Below, piece by piece: positions 1 to 7,626 of a stretch of DNA of 64,000 nt. This DNA is from Planctomycetota bacterium. Its GTDB lineage: Bacteria; Planctomycetota; UBA1135; UBA2386. How positions within the stretch are numbered: the first letter of the stretch is position 1; every line of letters begins with the position of its first letter. The notes beneath the pieces were generated by a model. It was not told the DNA's origin. It did not search any database and saw nothing but the letters and a program-made list of their open reading frames with translations. The translations under genes were made by a program, and so were the position numbers. Location: contig JAEUHR010000021.1 in assembly GCA_016794425.1 (NCBI GenBank), positions 1 to 64,000 on the forward strand. The letters run 5' to 3'.

Positions 1-160
1 GGTCGAGAACCTCAGCGCCGCCGAGTCGCGCATCCGCGACGTCGACGTCGCCTACGAGACCGCGCAGCTGACGCGCAACTCGATCCTGCAGCAGGCCAGC
101 ATCTCGGTGCTGTCGCAGGCCAACGCGCTGCCGCAGTCGGCCCTGCGTCTGCTCGGCTGA
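1..160 (+). CDS. flagellin, C-terminal end (partial)
   Basis: The last 52 residues of a flagellin run in frame from base 2 to the TGA at 158-160; the rest lies left of the window. The end has the pattern of the flagellin D0 C-terminal helix: an [13 protein letters not shown] stretch (here [17 protein letters not shown]), then the [11 protein letters not shown] segment and a short tail ending LRLLG. In the family this helix packs in the filament core and carries the export and FliS-binding signal. The flaG-fliD-fliS genes downstream support the call. A strong hairpin follows at 181-215, so flagellin is probably transcribed separately from flaG. Confidence is high despite truncation; fliC is avoided as a symbol because paralogues may exist. 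Confidence 0.93.
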   Translation, partial: VENLSAAESRIRDVDVAYETAQLTRNSILQQASISVLSQANALPQSALRLLG

Positions 161-180
161 TCGCGACTCCTGCCCCGTGA

Positions 181-215
181 CGGTCCCGCGCGCCGCCCGC
201 CGGCGCCCGGGACCG
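181..215 (+). terminator. hairpin terminator after flagellin gene
   Basis: An 8-bp outer stem (181-188 with 208-215) is followed, after one mismatch, by a 6-bp inner stem (190-195 with 201-206) and a 5-base loop. No U tract follows, which is common in very GC-rich genomes. It starts 20 bases after the flagellin stop codon. Confidence 0.6.
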
Positions 216-231
216 CCGATCGAACCGCACC

Positions 232-618
232 ATGGACATCGTCCGGACGACGCTCGGCGCCCCGTCGCGCATGCTGAAGCGGCTCGCCAGCGGCGTGCTC
301 GGCAAGCTGCTCGACGTCGACGACTCGCAGCCGACCGAGAAGGCGCGCCACGGCGGCGTCAGCGGCACGTCGCGCTCCGACAGCGACCTCGACGCCGACC
401 GCCGCAAGAAGCGCCGCACCATGCTGTCCGACCTGCTCGGGTTGCCGCCCGGCACCGACGTCGACATCGTCGTCGACGCGAACGCCGAACGGCTGACGTT
501 CGTGATTCGCGACCGCGCGACCGGCCGCAACCTGCGCACCGTGCCCGAAGCGGAGGCGAAGGAACTGATCGATCGGTTCGCGGCCCGGCACGGCTCGTTC
601 GTCGACCGTTCGCTGTGA
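232..618 (+). CDS. flaG: FlaG family flagellar protein
   Basis: This is a 128-residue protein. The N-terminal half is polar and probably disordered. The C-terminal half (about residues 78-125) fits the FlaG domain: a hydrophobic beta strand, 'ERLTFVIRDRATGRNLRTVP', then an acidic helix, matching the family pattern of a V-x-D-x-x-TG-x-x-x-R-x-[IV]-P core. FlaG proteins affect filament length and sit beside fliD in many bacteria, as here. The ATG at 232 follows the flagellin terminator by 16 bases and has no good Shine-Dalgarno sequence, so the start is moderately certain. An overlapping reading frame from 177 is rejected because it is arginine-rich and unlike any family. Confidence 0.85.
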   Translation: MDIVRTTLGAPSRMLKRLASGVLGKLLDVDDSQPTEKARHGGVSGTSRSDSDLDADRRKKRRTMLSDLLGLPPGTDVDIVVDANAERLTFVIRDRATGRNLRTVPEAEAKELIDRFAARHGSFVDRSL

Positions 619-646
619 CCGGCGCCAGGGCACGCGCGCGAATCGG

Positions 647-674
647 TCAAGTGGCGGCACCGACGACCCGATAG
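647..674 (+). promoter_or_regulatory. candidate FliA (sigma-28) promoter before fliD
   Basis: TCAA at 647-650, a 16-base spacer and CCCGATAG at 667-674 resemble the FliA consensus TAAA-N15-GCCGATAA. The predicted start of transcription near 681 leaves a leader of about 22 bases before the fliD ATG. The same arrangement occurs at 21349, 22720 and, with one more spacer base, 33241. Confidence 0.42.
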
Positions 675-702
675 GACCGACGGGAACGATCCCGGAACCG
701 TC

Positions 703-2073
703 ATGTCGTCCGCAGGAATCAGCTTCGGTGGCCTCGCGTCCGGCCTGGACACGCAAGCGATCATCTCGGCGTTGACCGCGCTCGAGCGCCGCCCGATCTC
801 GCAGCTCGAGACCAAGAAGACGTCGCTGAACAAGCAGAAGTCGCTGTTCGGCGACCTGTCGAGCCTGCTGCAGGAGCTGACCAAGAAGGCCAAGGCGCTG
901 CAGACGACGACGAACTTCCTCGAGAAGAAGGCGACGTCGAGCGACGAGGACGTGCTGAAGGTCAGCGCCTCCACGTCGGCGGTCGCCGGCACCTACGAGG
1001 TGACCGTCAACACGCTGGCCCGGTCGCAGCTGACGCTGAGCGCCGGCCAGTCGAGCCCGACCGCGACGTTCGGCGGCCCCGCGTCGCTGCTGATCGACGT
1101 CGACGGCAACACCTACCCCGTCGCCGTCACGACGCCGACGCTGTCCAGCATCGCCGAGGCGATCAACGCGCAGGACATCGGCGTCAACGCCGAAGTCGTC
1201 GACACCGGCAACACCGCGAACGGCGGCGCACAGCGGTACCAGCTGGCGCTGCGCGCGACCACACCGGGCACCGAAGGCGCGTTCACGGTCACCTACGACG
1301 ACGGCGACGCGGCCTTCCAGTCGTTCGTGTCCGGCCTGACGACGACCGCCGGCACCAACGCCTCGGTCACGATCGGCGGCGTCACCGTGCAGCGGTCGAC
1401 GAACACGATCAGCGACGCGATCACCGGCGTCACGCTGGACCTGCTGTCGGTCAACGCACCCGGCACCGTGCAGGTGACCGTCGCGACCGACGCCGAGGAG
1501 GTCTCGAAGAAGGTGCAGGACTTCGTCGACGCCTACAACAAGGTCGTCGACTTCGCGACCGCGCAGAACGCGCTCGATGCCGAAGGCAAGGCCTCGAGTC
1601 CGCTGTTCGGCGACAGCCTGCTGCGCAACGTGCGTTCGAGCCTGCGTACGATCGCCGGCGGCCAGGTCGGCACCGGCAACGACGCCTACCAGATGCTGTC
1701 GCAGGTCGGCATCGCCGCCGACACCGCGGGCCGCCTGACGTTCACGTCGACGAAGTTCGCCGAGGCGCTGGCCGCCGACGAGGACGCGGTCGCCGCGATC
1801 TTCACGACCGACACGACCGGCCTGATGAACCGGTTCGTCGACCAGCTCGACGTCTACACCGATTCGGTCGACGGCCTGTTCAAGGCGCGCAACGAGAGTT
1901 TCGACCGCCAGGTCCAGGACGCCCAGCGTCGCATCGACGACGCCGAACGCCGGCTCGAGATCTACACCGAGCAGCTGCAGAAGAAGTACGCCAACCTCGA
2001 GTCGCTGCTGGCACAGCTGCAAGGACAAGGCAGCTCGCTCAGCGGCCTCAACAACCTGTCCACCCGACGCTGA
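703..2073 (+). CDS. fliD: flagellar hook-associated protein 2 (filament cap) FliD
   Basis: The 456 residues match FliD in length and layout. The N-terminal FliD_N domain starts with 'ISFGGLASGLDTQAIISAL' and covers roughly residues 5-105. Variable beta-rich cap domains fill the middle. The FliD_C region follows, and a heptad-rich coiled coil occupies about residues 400-445 near the C-terminus. FliD forms the cap at the tip of the filament, where it guides flagellin polymerisation after export by the type III apparatus. It sits between flaG and fliS, the usual order. The ATG at 703 has only a weak upstream purine stretch; a FliA-like promoter lies just upstream. No truncation or frameshift is seen. 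Confidence 0.96.
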   Translation: MSSAGISFGGLASGLDTQAIISALTALERRPISQLETKKTSLNKQKSLFGDLSSLLQELTKKAKALQTTTNFLEKKATSSDEDVLKVSASTSAVAGTYEVTVNTLARSQLTLSAGQSSPTATFGGPASLLIDVDGNTYPVAVTTPTLSSIAEAINAQDIGVNAEVVDTGNTANGGAQRYQLALRATTPGTEGAFTVTYDDGDAAFQSFVSGLTTTAGTNASVTIGGVTVQRSTNTISDAITGVTLDLLSVNAPGTVQVTVATDAEEVSKKVQDFVDAYNKVVDFATAQNALDAEGKASSPLFGDSLLRNVRSSLRTIAGGQVGTGNDAYQMLSQVGIAADTAGRLTFTSTKFAEALAADEDAVAAIFTTDTTGLMNRFVDQLDVYTDSVDGLFKARNESFDRQVQDAQRRIDDAERRLEIYTEQLQKKYANLESLLAQLQGQGSSLSGLNNLSTRR

Positions 2074-2096
2074 CCCACCTGACGAGGAACCCCCCG

Positions 2097-2477
2097 ATGT
2101 CCTACGCACAAGCCGCCGCCACCTACCAGCGCAACGCCGTCCTGACCGCCTCGCCGGAGAAGCTCGTCAAGCTGCTCTACGACGGCGCCATCAAGAACCT
2201 CGAGAAGGGCCGCGCCGGCCTCGTCGACCAGAAGACCGCGCGTTCGGCCGAAGTCGGCAACTCGCTCGGCAAGGCGATGGGCATCGTCGGCGAACTGCGC
2301 GCCAGCCTCGACCACGCGGCCGGCGGCCAGATCGCGCGCGACCTCGACCGGCTCTACGAGTTCTCGCTGGACCAGCTCAGCCAGGCCAACCTGACCCGCA
2401 CGCCGAACGGCGTCGAGAACACGCTGCGCGTGCTGCGCACGTTGAAGGAAGGCTGGGATGGCATCATCGCCAACTGA
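2097..2477 (+). CDS. fliS: flagellar export chaperone FliS
   Basis: The 126-residue protein has the FliS signature near its N-terminus: 'YQRNAVLTASPEKLVKLLYDGAIKNL', which in the family forms the first helices of the four-helix bundle. FliS binds the C-terminal D0 helix of flagellin in the cytoplasm and prevents early polymerisation. The ATG at 2097 has a GAGGAA Shine-Dalgarno sequence 6 bases upstream. It follows fliD by 23 bases and overlaps the next gene by 20 bases, so it is cotranscribed with both. Confidence 0.96.
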   Translation: MSYAQAAATYQRNAVLTASPEKLVKLLYDGAIKNLEKGRAGLVDQKTARSAEVGNSLGKAMGIVGELRASLDHAAGGQIARDLDRLYEFSLDQLSQANLTRTPNGVENTLRVLRTLKEGWDGIIAN

Positions 2478-2817
2478 GACCGCGTCGGCGGTCGGGTTCG
2501 CGTTGCAGGAGCTCGCGGCCTGCTGGCAGCAGGCACTGGCCGCGCTGGCCCGCGGCGACGTCGACCACGTGACCGCATTGATGGCGATCGCCGGCGACCA
2601 CGTCGCGGTGGCCGGCGACGGCAGCGACGACACGCCGGCCGAAGCGACCCTGCGGCAGCAGGCGCAGGACGCGTTCACGCAGCTGCGCGCCGGCATCGAG
2701 ACCGGCCTCGCGGGCCTCGCCGACGAGCTGGCGCGATCGCGCCAGGGCGCGCGCATGCTGCGCGGCTACGCGGCGATCGGCGGCACGCCGAACCCGCTGC
2801 TCGATCGCGACCTCTGA
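2458..2817 (+). CDS. small helical protein after fliS, possible FliT-like chaperone
   Basis: The 119-residue product is almost entirely alpha-helical by composition, with no signal peptide and no membrane segment. It starts inside fliS (20-base overlap), with AAGGAAG placed 6 bases before the ATG, so translation is probably coupled. The slot after fliS is held by fliT or a FliT-like chaperone in many flagellar operons, and the size fits. No FliT motif can be named with certainty, so the functional call rests on position and size. What can be seen is a helix around residues 10-30, a second near 55-90, and a C-terminal tail 'GGTPNPLLDRDL'. Confidence 0.7.
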   Translation: MASSPTETASAVGFALQELAACWQQALAALARGDVDHVTALMAIAGDHVAVAGDGSDDTPAEATLRQQAQDAFTQLRAGIETGLAGLADELARSRQGARMLRGYAAIGGTPNPLLDRDL

Positions 2818-2827
2818 GTCGCTGCGG

Positions 2828-3856
2828 TCAGAACGGGATCCGGATCGTGCCGCGCGGCGGCCGGTCGGGGTCCTCGTACAACTCCACGTTGGCCCGCACC
2901 AGCACGTCCCACCAGGAGAAGCTGCCGTAGTAGGCCTTCGCCAGGCCGCTCAGCGTGTCGCCCTCGACGATCGTGTGCGTGGCGCCGGCCTTGATGCGCT
3001 TCAGGCCCGGCGGCGGTGACGGCAACGGGCCGACACCGAGGTTCGTGGCCAGCCGCTCGGCCTGCAGCATCAGCTTCAGGTTCGCGGCACTCGGCGTGCG
3101 ACGGAACCTCTGTTCCGCTGCCTTCATCTCCTGCTCGGCCCGCGGCCCGATGTCCAGGGTCGCGGTACCACTGTCACCACCGAGCAGTTCACAGGACGCC
3201 GCCGCGCTGAGGACACCGCGTGCCGCCTCGAGGGACGGCAACCCGGTGTACCGTCGCCACGCCCGCTCCACGTTGCGGCGGCTCGCACCGAGCAGCGCCT
3301 GCATGGCACGACGGGCGACCCGATCGTCGCCGGCGCCGAGCGCCTGCACCTGCGCGAACTGCCGCAGCACGTCGCGCATCGAGGTCTCGGAGCTGTCGAT
3401 GCCGAGCAGGTCCACGTGGGCGTTCAGGACTTCGTCGGCGCCGCGCTGCAGCTCCTCGAGTTCGCCGGGCGCGAAGTCCCCGCGGCGTTTCGCGTCGGCG
3501 AGCACCCGGCGCAGGTGCGCTTCGAACCGTCGGTCGATGCGCGAGACCGCGGCGCGGGCCGCCTGCCGTTGGGTGTTGCGCCTGGCGCGACCGACCTGCT
3601 CCCGCAGCCTGCGGACCTCGGCCTGGATCGCGGCGATCTCGTTCCGGAACGCGGCCCGAATGCCGCCGGCCGGACCACGCAGGTCCAACACGTCGGTACC
3701 GCGGCGGTAGGAGACGTACGGTGTCGCGTCGGGCATGCCCTGCTCTTCGACCCGCCGCAGCAGGTCCCGGTGGCGGGCCAACAGTGCTTCGAGCCGGTGC
3801 AACTCGGCTTCGATCCGGTGGATCTGGCGGTTCGATTCGGGTGCGGGGGCTGCCAT
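2828..3856 (-). CDS. LysM-domain protein without signal peptide
   Basis: The 342-residue protein begins with a long charged coiled coil (about residues 8-45 and again 75-130), continues with helical sequence of unknown family, and ends in a single LysM domain (about residues 290-342, 'THTIVEGDTLSGLAKAYYGS' then a W-W pair). LysM binds N-acetylglucosamine polymers. No signal peptide or lipobox is seen. Leaderless LysM proteins of this kind are known as small baseplate or tail proteins in contractile injection systems and phage tails, but no other tail gene is present here, so that role is only a possibility. The gene is transcribed away from the CHAT gene at 3979 and towards fliS; 10 bases separate it from the end of the fliS operon. 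Confidence 0.75.
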   Translation of the reverse strand: MAAPAPESNRQIHRIEAELHRLEALLARHRDLLRRVEEQGMPDATPYVSYRRGTDVLDLRGPAGGIRAAFRNEIAAIQAEVRRLREQVGRARRNTQRQAARAAVSRIDRRFEAHLRRVLADAKRRGDFAPGELEELQRGADEVLNAHVDLLGIDSSETSMRDVLRQFAQVQALGAGDDRVARRAMQALLGASRRNVERAWRRYTGLPSLEAARGVLSAAASCELLGGDSGTATLDIGPRAEQEMKAAEQRFRRTPSAANLKLMLQAERLATNLGVGPLPSPPPGLKRIKAGATHTIVEGDTLSGLAKAYYGSFSWWDVLVRANVELYEDPDRPPRGTIRIPF

Positions 3857-3950
3857 GGGATGTGCTCCACACCAGCAGGGGAGCGCCGACAGCCGGCGGA
3901 AACGGCGGCCGGTCCGTCGCCGTCCGCGTGTGGCGACCGCGTCGTCCTCC

Positions 3951-3956
3951 TATGCT
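3951..3956 (+). promoter_or_regulatory. candidate -10 element before the CHAT gene
   Basis: TATGCT lies 22 bases before the preferred ATG at 3979. Transcription from about 3963 would leave a 16-base leader containing GGAAG, a weak Shine-Dalgarno sequence. No convincing -35 element is seen. If this is a promoter, the in-frame ATG at 3952 cannot be the start. Confidence 0.3.
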
Positions 3957-3978
3957 GCGGCCGGAAGAACCTCGTCGA

Positions 3979-6900
3979 ATGCCGCAAGCTCTCGCCCTCT
4001 GGTGCTGCCTCGTCGGCGTCGCTGCCGTTCCCGCCCAGGCGGCAGCAGCGCTCGCGGCGGCGCAGGCCCACGCCGACGCCGGCGAGGACGCAGCGGCGCT
4101 CGAACGGCTCGCCGGCCTGTCGACGGCAGCATTGTCCGAGGCCGAGCACCGGCAGGCCGATCGGCTGCTGATCGGACTGGGCCAGCGCTTCCGCGCCGCC
4201 GGCGACCTGGAGCGGTCGGCGCGGGCACACGCCGCGGCACTCGCGCACCGCATCGCGCTGCACGGCGACACCCACCGCAGCGTCGCCGACAGCGCGAGCG
4301 AGACCGCGACCGTGTTGCTGCAGCTCGGGCGTGCACGCGACGCCTTGCCGCACTTCGAACAGGCACTGCGCGTGCACCGCCAGCTGCGCGGTGACGTCGA
4401 CCACGTCGACGTCGCGCGTGCCGAGAACAACGTGGCCTTCGCGTTGTCCCAGCTCGATCGCCTGCCCGAAGCGCTGCCGCACGCGGAACGAGCGCTCGCG
4501 ATCTGCCGCCGCCTCGCCGGTGACCGCGACGATCCCGGCGTGGCGCACTGCCTCGACACGGTCGGCAACTGCCTGCGCCTCGCGAACCGCGCCGACGCCG
4601 CGTTGCCGCTGTTCGAGGAGTCGCTGGCGATGCGCCGGCGACTCGCCGGCGACGCGAACCACCCGACCGTGGAGCGGGCCTTGAACAACCTCGCGGTCTG
4701 CCTGCGCGAACTCGCCCGCTACGACGATGCCCTGGCCCGGCTCGACGAGTCGCTGGCGATGCACCGGCAACTGCACGCGGACGCCGATTCGTCCGAACTG
4801 GCGACATCCCTCGGCAACCGGGCTTCCCTGCTCACCACACTGGGCCGTGCCGCGGAAGCGCTGCCGGCCTACGAACAGGCGCTGGCGGTCCGACGCCGCC
4901 TGCTCGCCGACGCCGACCATCCGCTGCTGGCCAACGACCTCGCCAATCTCGCCTACTGCCTCGACATCCTGGGCCAGGCCGACGTCGCGTTGCCGCTGCA
5001 CGAACAGGCACTGGCGATCCGGCGGCGCCTGGCCGAAGGCAACGACGACCGCAACGTGGCGATGTCGCTGAACAACGTCGCATCCTGCCTGCAGTGCCTC
5101 GGGCGGCACGACGAGGCGCTGCCGGCCTACGAAGCCGCGGCGGCGATGCTGCAACGGCTGGCCGGCGACCGGCCGGATCCGCGCCTCGCGCTGTTCTGGA
5201 ACAACCTCGCCTACTGCCTGTTCGACCTCGGCCGCGCGGACGAAGCCCTGCCGCTGCACCGACAGGCGCTGGCAATGCAGCGGCAGGTACACGAAGGCGA
5301 CCATCCCGACGTCGCCCAGTCCCTGCACAACATCGGCAGCGTGCTCAGCAACGCCGGTGACCATGCGGGCGCGCGCGAACCCCTGGAACAGGCGTTCTCG
5401 ATGCGGCGCCGCCTGTTCGGCGAGCGCGACCACCCCGACATCGCCACGAGCCTGCAGTTGCTGGGCGCGCTGTCGCTGGCCGAGAACGACGGCGAAGCGG
5501 CCATCGCCCAACTCGCGGCGGCGTTGGCGATGCGGCGCCGGATGTACGGCGACACCGACCACCCCCACCTGGTCGTCGCGCTGGCAAGCGTCGGCGCCTG
5601 CCTCGTGCACCTGGATCGCTGGCAGGAGGCAGCCGCGGTGTACGGCGAAGCCTGTTCGCGGATCGAGCGCCTGCGCGAACGAGGCCGCGTCGGTGGCGGT
5701 CAGCGCCAGTCCCTGTTCGACGAGCTGAAGCGCACCGGACCGTTCGAGCGCCTGCAGCAGATCCAGCTGCACCTCGGCGACGTCGACGGCGCGTTCGCGA
5801 CGGCCGAGCGCAGCCGGGCCCGCGAGCTGCTCGATCTGTGCGAACAGCAGCGCTTCGACCCGCTCGACGAGGCCCGGCGGCGCGCCGAGCTGCGTGGTGA
5901 CACGGCGACGGCCGCGGCGATCGGCAACCTGCGCGCCGCGCTCGCGGCCGCCGACAGCGCGTGCGACGTGGCGCTGCACACGGTCACGCAGCTCGACGAC
6001 GGCACCGCGGCCGCACCGGCGCGCGCCGCCGCCATGGCACGCCTCGAGCAGACGCACACCGAACGCCGACGCCTGCTGGACGAACGCGCGCGCCTCTGCG
6101 CCGACGTGCTGCCAGTCGGCAGGGTCGGGTCGCCTGCAGCGCTGCGCGACTGCCTCGGCGCCGGCGAGGCGTTGCTGGAGTTCACGCTGGACGGATCGGG
6201 CAGCGTCGCCTACCTCGCCACGCGGGAACGCATCGAGGCCTTCCCGCTGCCGGACGCGACCCAGGTCGTGCGCGACCACCTGTCGCGGGCCTTGTCGTGG
6301 CTGTCGCACCCGGGCGCGGCGGACGCACGCGGCCGCGATCCCGGCGAAGTCGCCACGACCGCGGGCGGTGCACGTGCCTGCGGCGCGCTGTTCGCCGCGC
6401 TGGTGCCGGCGCCGCTGTGGACCCGACTGCGCCAGCTCGACACCGTGCACGTCGCCGCCCACCGCGAGCTGCACCGCCTGCCGTTCGAAGCGCTGGTGAC
6501 CGGATCCGGCCCCGACGGCCCCGTCCACTGGCTCGACGAAGGTCCTGCGATCGCCTACGTCCCGTCGGGCAGCATGCTGCGCTGGCTGCGTGACCGTGCC
6601 CAGGCGGCCAACGACGACGCCACCCACCTCGACCTGCTGGCGGTCGGTGACCCGTCCGCGGTGCCCGAGGCCGACGGTCCGATGCCGAACGGCGCACTGG
6701 TGCTGGCCGTCGATCCACAGGGCAACGGAGCCCGCGCCGGGTTGCGGGCGCACGACGTCGTGACGGCCTACGACGCACAGCCCGTGACCGACGACCGCTC
6801 GCTGCGCGACCTGCGCGCGGCCACCTCAGCTGCCATCGAAGACGGGATTCGCGCCGACGGGCCGATCCGACTCGCCATCTGGCGGCACGGCGAATCGATC

Positions 6901-7608
6901 GAGCTCACGATCGCAAACGGCACCATGGGCATCGAGGTCGCGCGGGGCTCCGCGTCGACGGCTCGCCCCGGCGATCGCGGCCTGCAGCGCACGGGCTCGA
7001 TCCAGGATCTCGGCAAACTGCCGCCGCTCGCCGGTGCACGGGCCGAAGCCGATGCCGTCGCCAGCCTGTTCGCGGACCATGGCCTGCGCGCCGTGAAACT
7101 GCTCGGTTCGACCGCCACCGAACCGGCGGTGTTCGAACACGCCGCGCAGGCGAAGTACGTGCACTTCGCCTGCCACGGCATCGCCGAGGAGTACGCGGGC
7201 CAGAGCTTCAGCCTGTTGCTGCTCGCGCGGCCGATCACGCCGCTGCCGGGCGACGACGGCCTGTTGCAGCTGCGCGAGCTGCTCGGCCCGTGGCGCGGCC
7301 GACTGGCATCGAGCCGACTCGTCGTGCTGTCCGCGTGCCGCACGAACGTCGGCCCGACGCTGCGCGACGAGGCGCCGCAGGCGCTGCCGATCGGCCTCAT
7401 GTTCGCCGGCGCCGCCTCGGTCGTCAGTTCGCTCTGGGCCGTCGACGACGCCTCGACGCGCGAGCTGATGACGGACTTCTACCGCCGGCTGCTCGCCGAC
7501 GGCGCCGGCCGCCTGCCGGCGCTGCACGCGGCCAAGCGCGCCCTGCGCGAGAGACACCGACATCCCTACCACTGGGCACCGTTCTGCTTCCTGGGCAGCA
7601 CGGACTGA
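3979..7608 (+). CDS. TPR-CHAT protein with PDZ domain inserted in the CHAT region
   Basis: With the ATG at 3979 the protein has 1,209 residues; an in-frame ATG at 3952 would add nine. A hydrophobic N-terminus ending VPAQA looks like a signal peptide. About 13 kinesin-light-chain-type TPR repeats of 42 residues fill residues 40-620 (recurring 'LPxxEQALAxRRRL'). After a helical linker comes a C-terminal CHAT (caspase-like) domain. Its likely catalytic dyad is His1066 in 'YVHFACHG' and Cys1120 in 'VVLSACRT', the usual motifs. Between the 'LLAVGDP' strand and the 'LPPLAGARAEADAV' segment sits an extra block at about residues 902-988 with PDZ features ('ALVLAVDPQGNGARAGLRAH'). CHAT proteins can be proteases activated through partner binding, as in gasdermin and Craspase systems. 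No obvious substrate gene is adjacent. Confidence 0.88.
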   Translation: MPQALALWCCLVGVAAVPAQAAAALAAAQAHADAGEDAAALERLAGLSTAALSEAEHRQADRLLIGLGQRFRAAGDLERSARAHAAALAHRIALHGDTHRSVADSASETATVLLQLGRARDALPHFEQALRVHRQLRGDVDHVDVARAENNVAFALSQLDRLPEALPHAERALAICRRLAGDRDDPGVAHCLDTVGNCLRLANRADAALPLFEESLAMRRRLAGDANHPTVERALNNLAVCLRELARYDDALARLDESLAMHRQLHADADSSELATSLGNRASLLTTLGRAAEALPAYEQALAVRRRLLADADHPLLANDLANLAYCLDILGQADVALPLHEQALAIRRRLAEGNDDRNVAMSLNNVASCLQCLGRHDEALPAYEAAAAMLQRLAGDRPDPRLALFWNNLAYCLFDLGRADEALPLHRQALAMQRQVHEGDHPDVAQSLHNIGSVLSNAGDHAGAREPLEQAFSMRRRLFGERDHPDIATSLQLLGALSLAENDGEAAIAQLAAALAMRRRMYGDTDHPHLVVALASVGACLVHLDRWQEAAAVYGEACSRIERLRERGRVGGGQRQSLFDELKRTGPFERLQQIQLHLGDVDGAFATAERSRARELLDLCEQQRFDPLDEARRRAELRGDTATAAAIGNLRAALAAADSACDVALHTVTQLDDGTAAAPARAAAMARLEQTHTERRRLLDERARLCADVLPVGRVGSPAALRDCLGAGEALLEFTLDGSGSVAYLATRERIEAFPLPDATQVVRDHLSRALSWLSHPGAADARGRDPGEVATTAGGARACGALFAALVPAPLWTRLRQLDTVHVAAHRELHRLPFEALVTGSGPDGPVHWLDEGPAIAYVPSGSMLRWLRDRAQAANDDATHLDLLAVGDPSAVPEADGPMPNGALVLAVDPQGNGARAGLRAHDVVTAYDAQPVTDDRSLRDLRAATSAAIEDGIRADGPIRLAIWRHGESIELTIANGTMGIEVARGSASTARPGDRGLQRTGSIQDLGKLPPLAGARAEADAVASLFADHGLRAVKLLGSTATEPAVFEHAAQAKYVHFACHGIAEEYAGQSFSLLLLARPITPLPGDDGLLQLRELLGPWRGRLASSRLVVLSACRTNVGPTLRDEAPQALPIGLMFAGAASVVSSLWAVDDASTRELMTDFYRRLLADGAGRLPALHAAKRALRERHRHPYHWAPFCFLGSTD

Positions 7609-7626
7609 CGCTGCTCGGCTCGCACC

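Noticed and set aside
215..222. GCCGATCG before flaG as another FliA-type -10 element
   Set aside because: No TCAA/TAAA at the right distance, and the site is part of the flagellin terminator hairpin.
52..2109. 685-codon open frame on the minus strand opposite flaG and fliD
   Set aside because: It lies antisense to clear flagellar genes and its product is Arg/Gly/Val-rich without any motif. Long antisense frames are expected at this GC content.
2458..2817. Firm assignment as fliT
   Set aside because: Position and size agree, but no FliT sequence motif could be identified.
3220..3978. In-frame extension of the CHAT gene upstream to 3220
   Set aside because: The extra 253 residues run antisense to the LysM gene and are Arg-rich with no domain. 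The ATG at 3979 gives a signal peptide.
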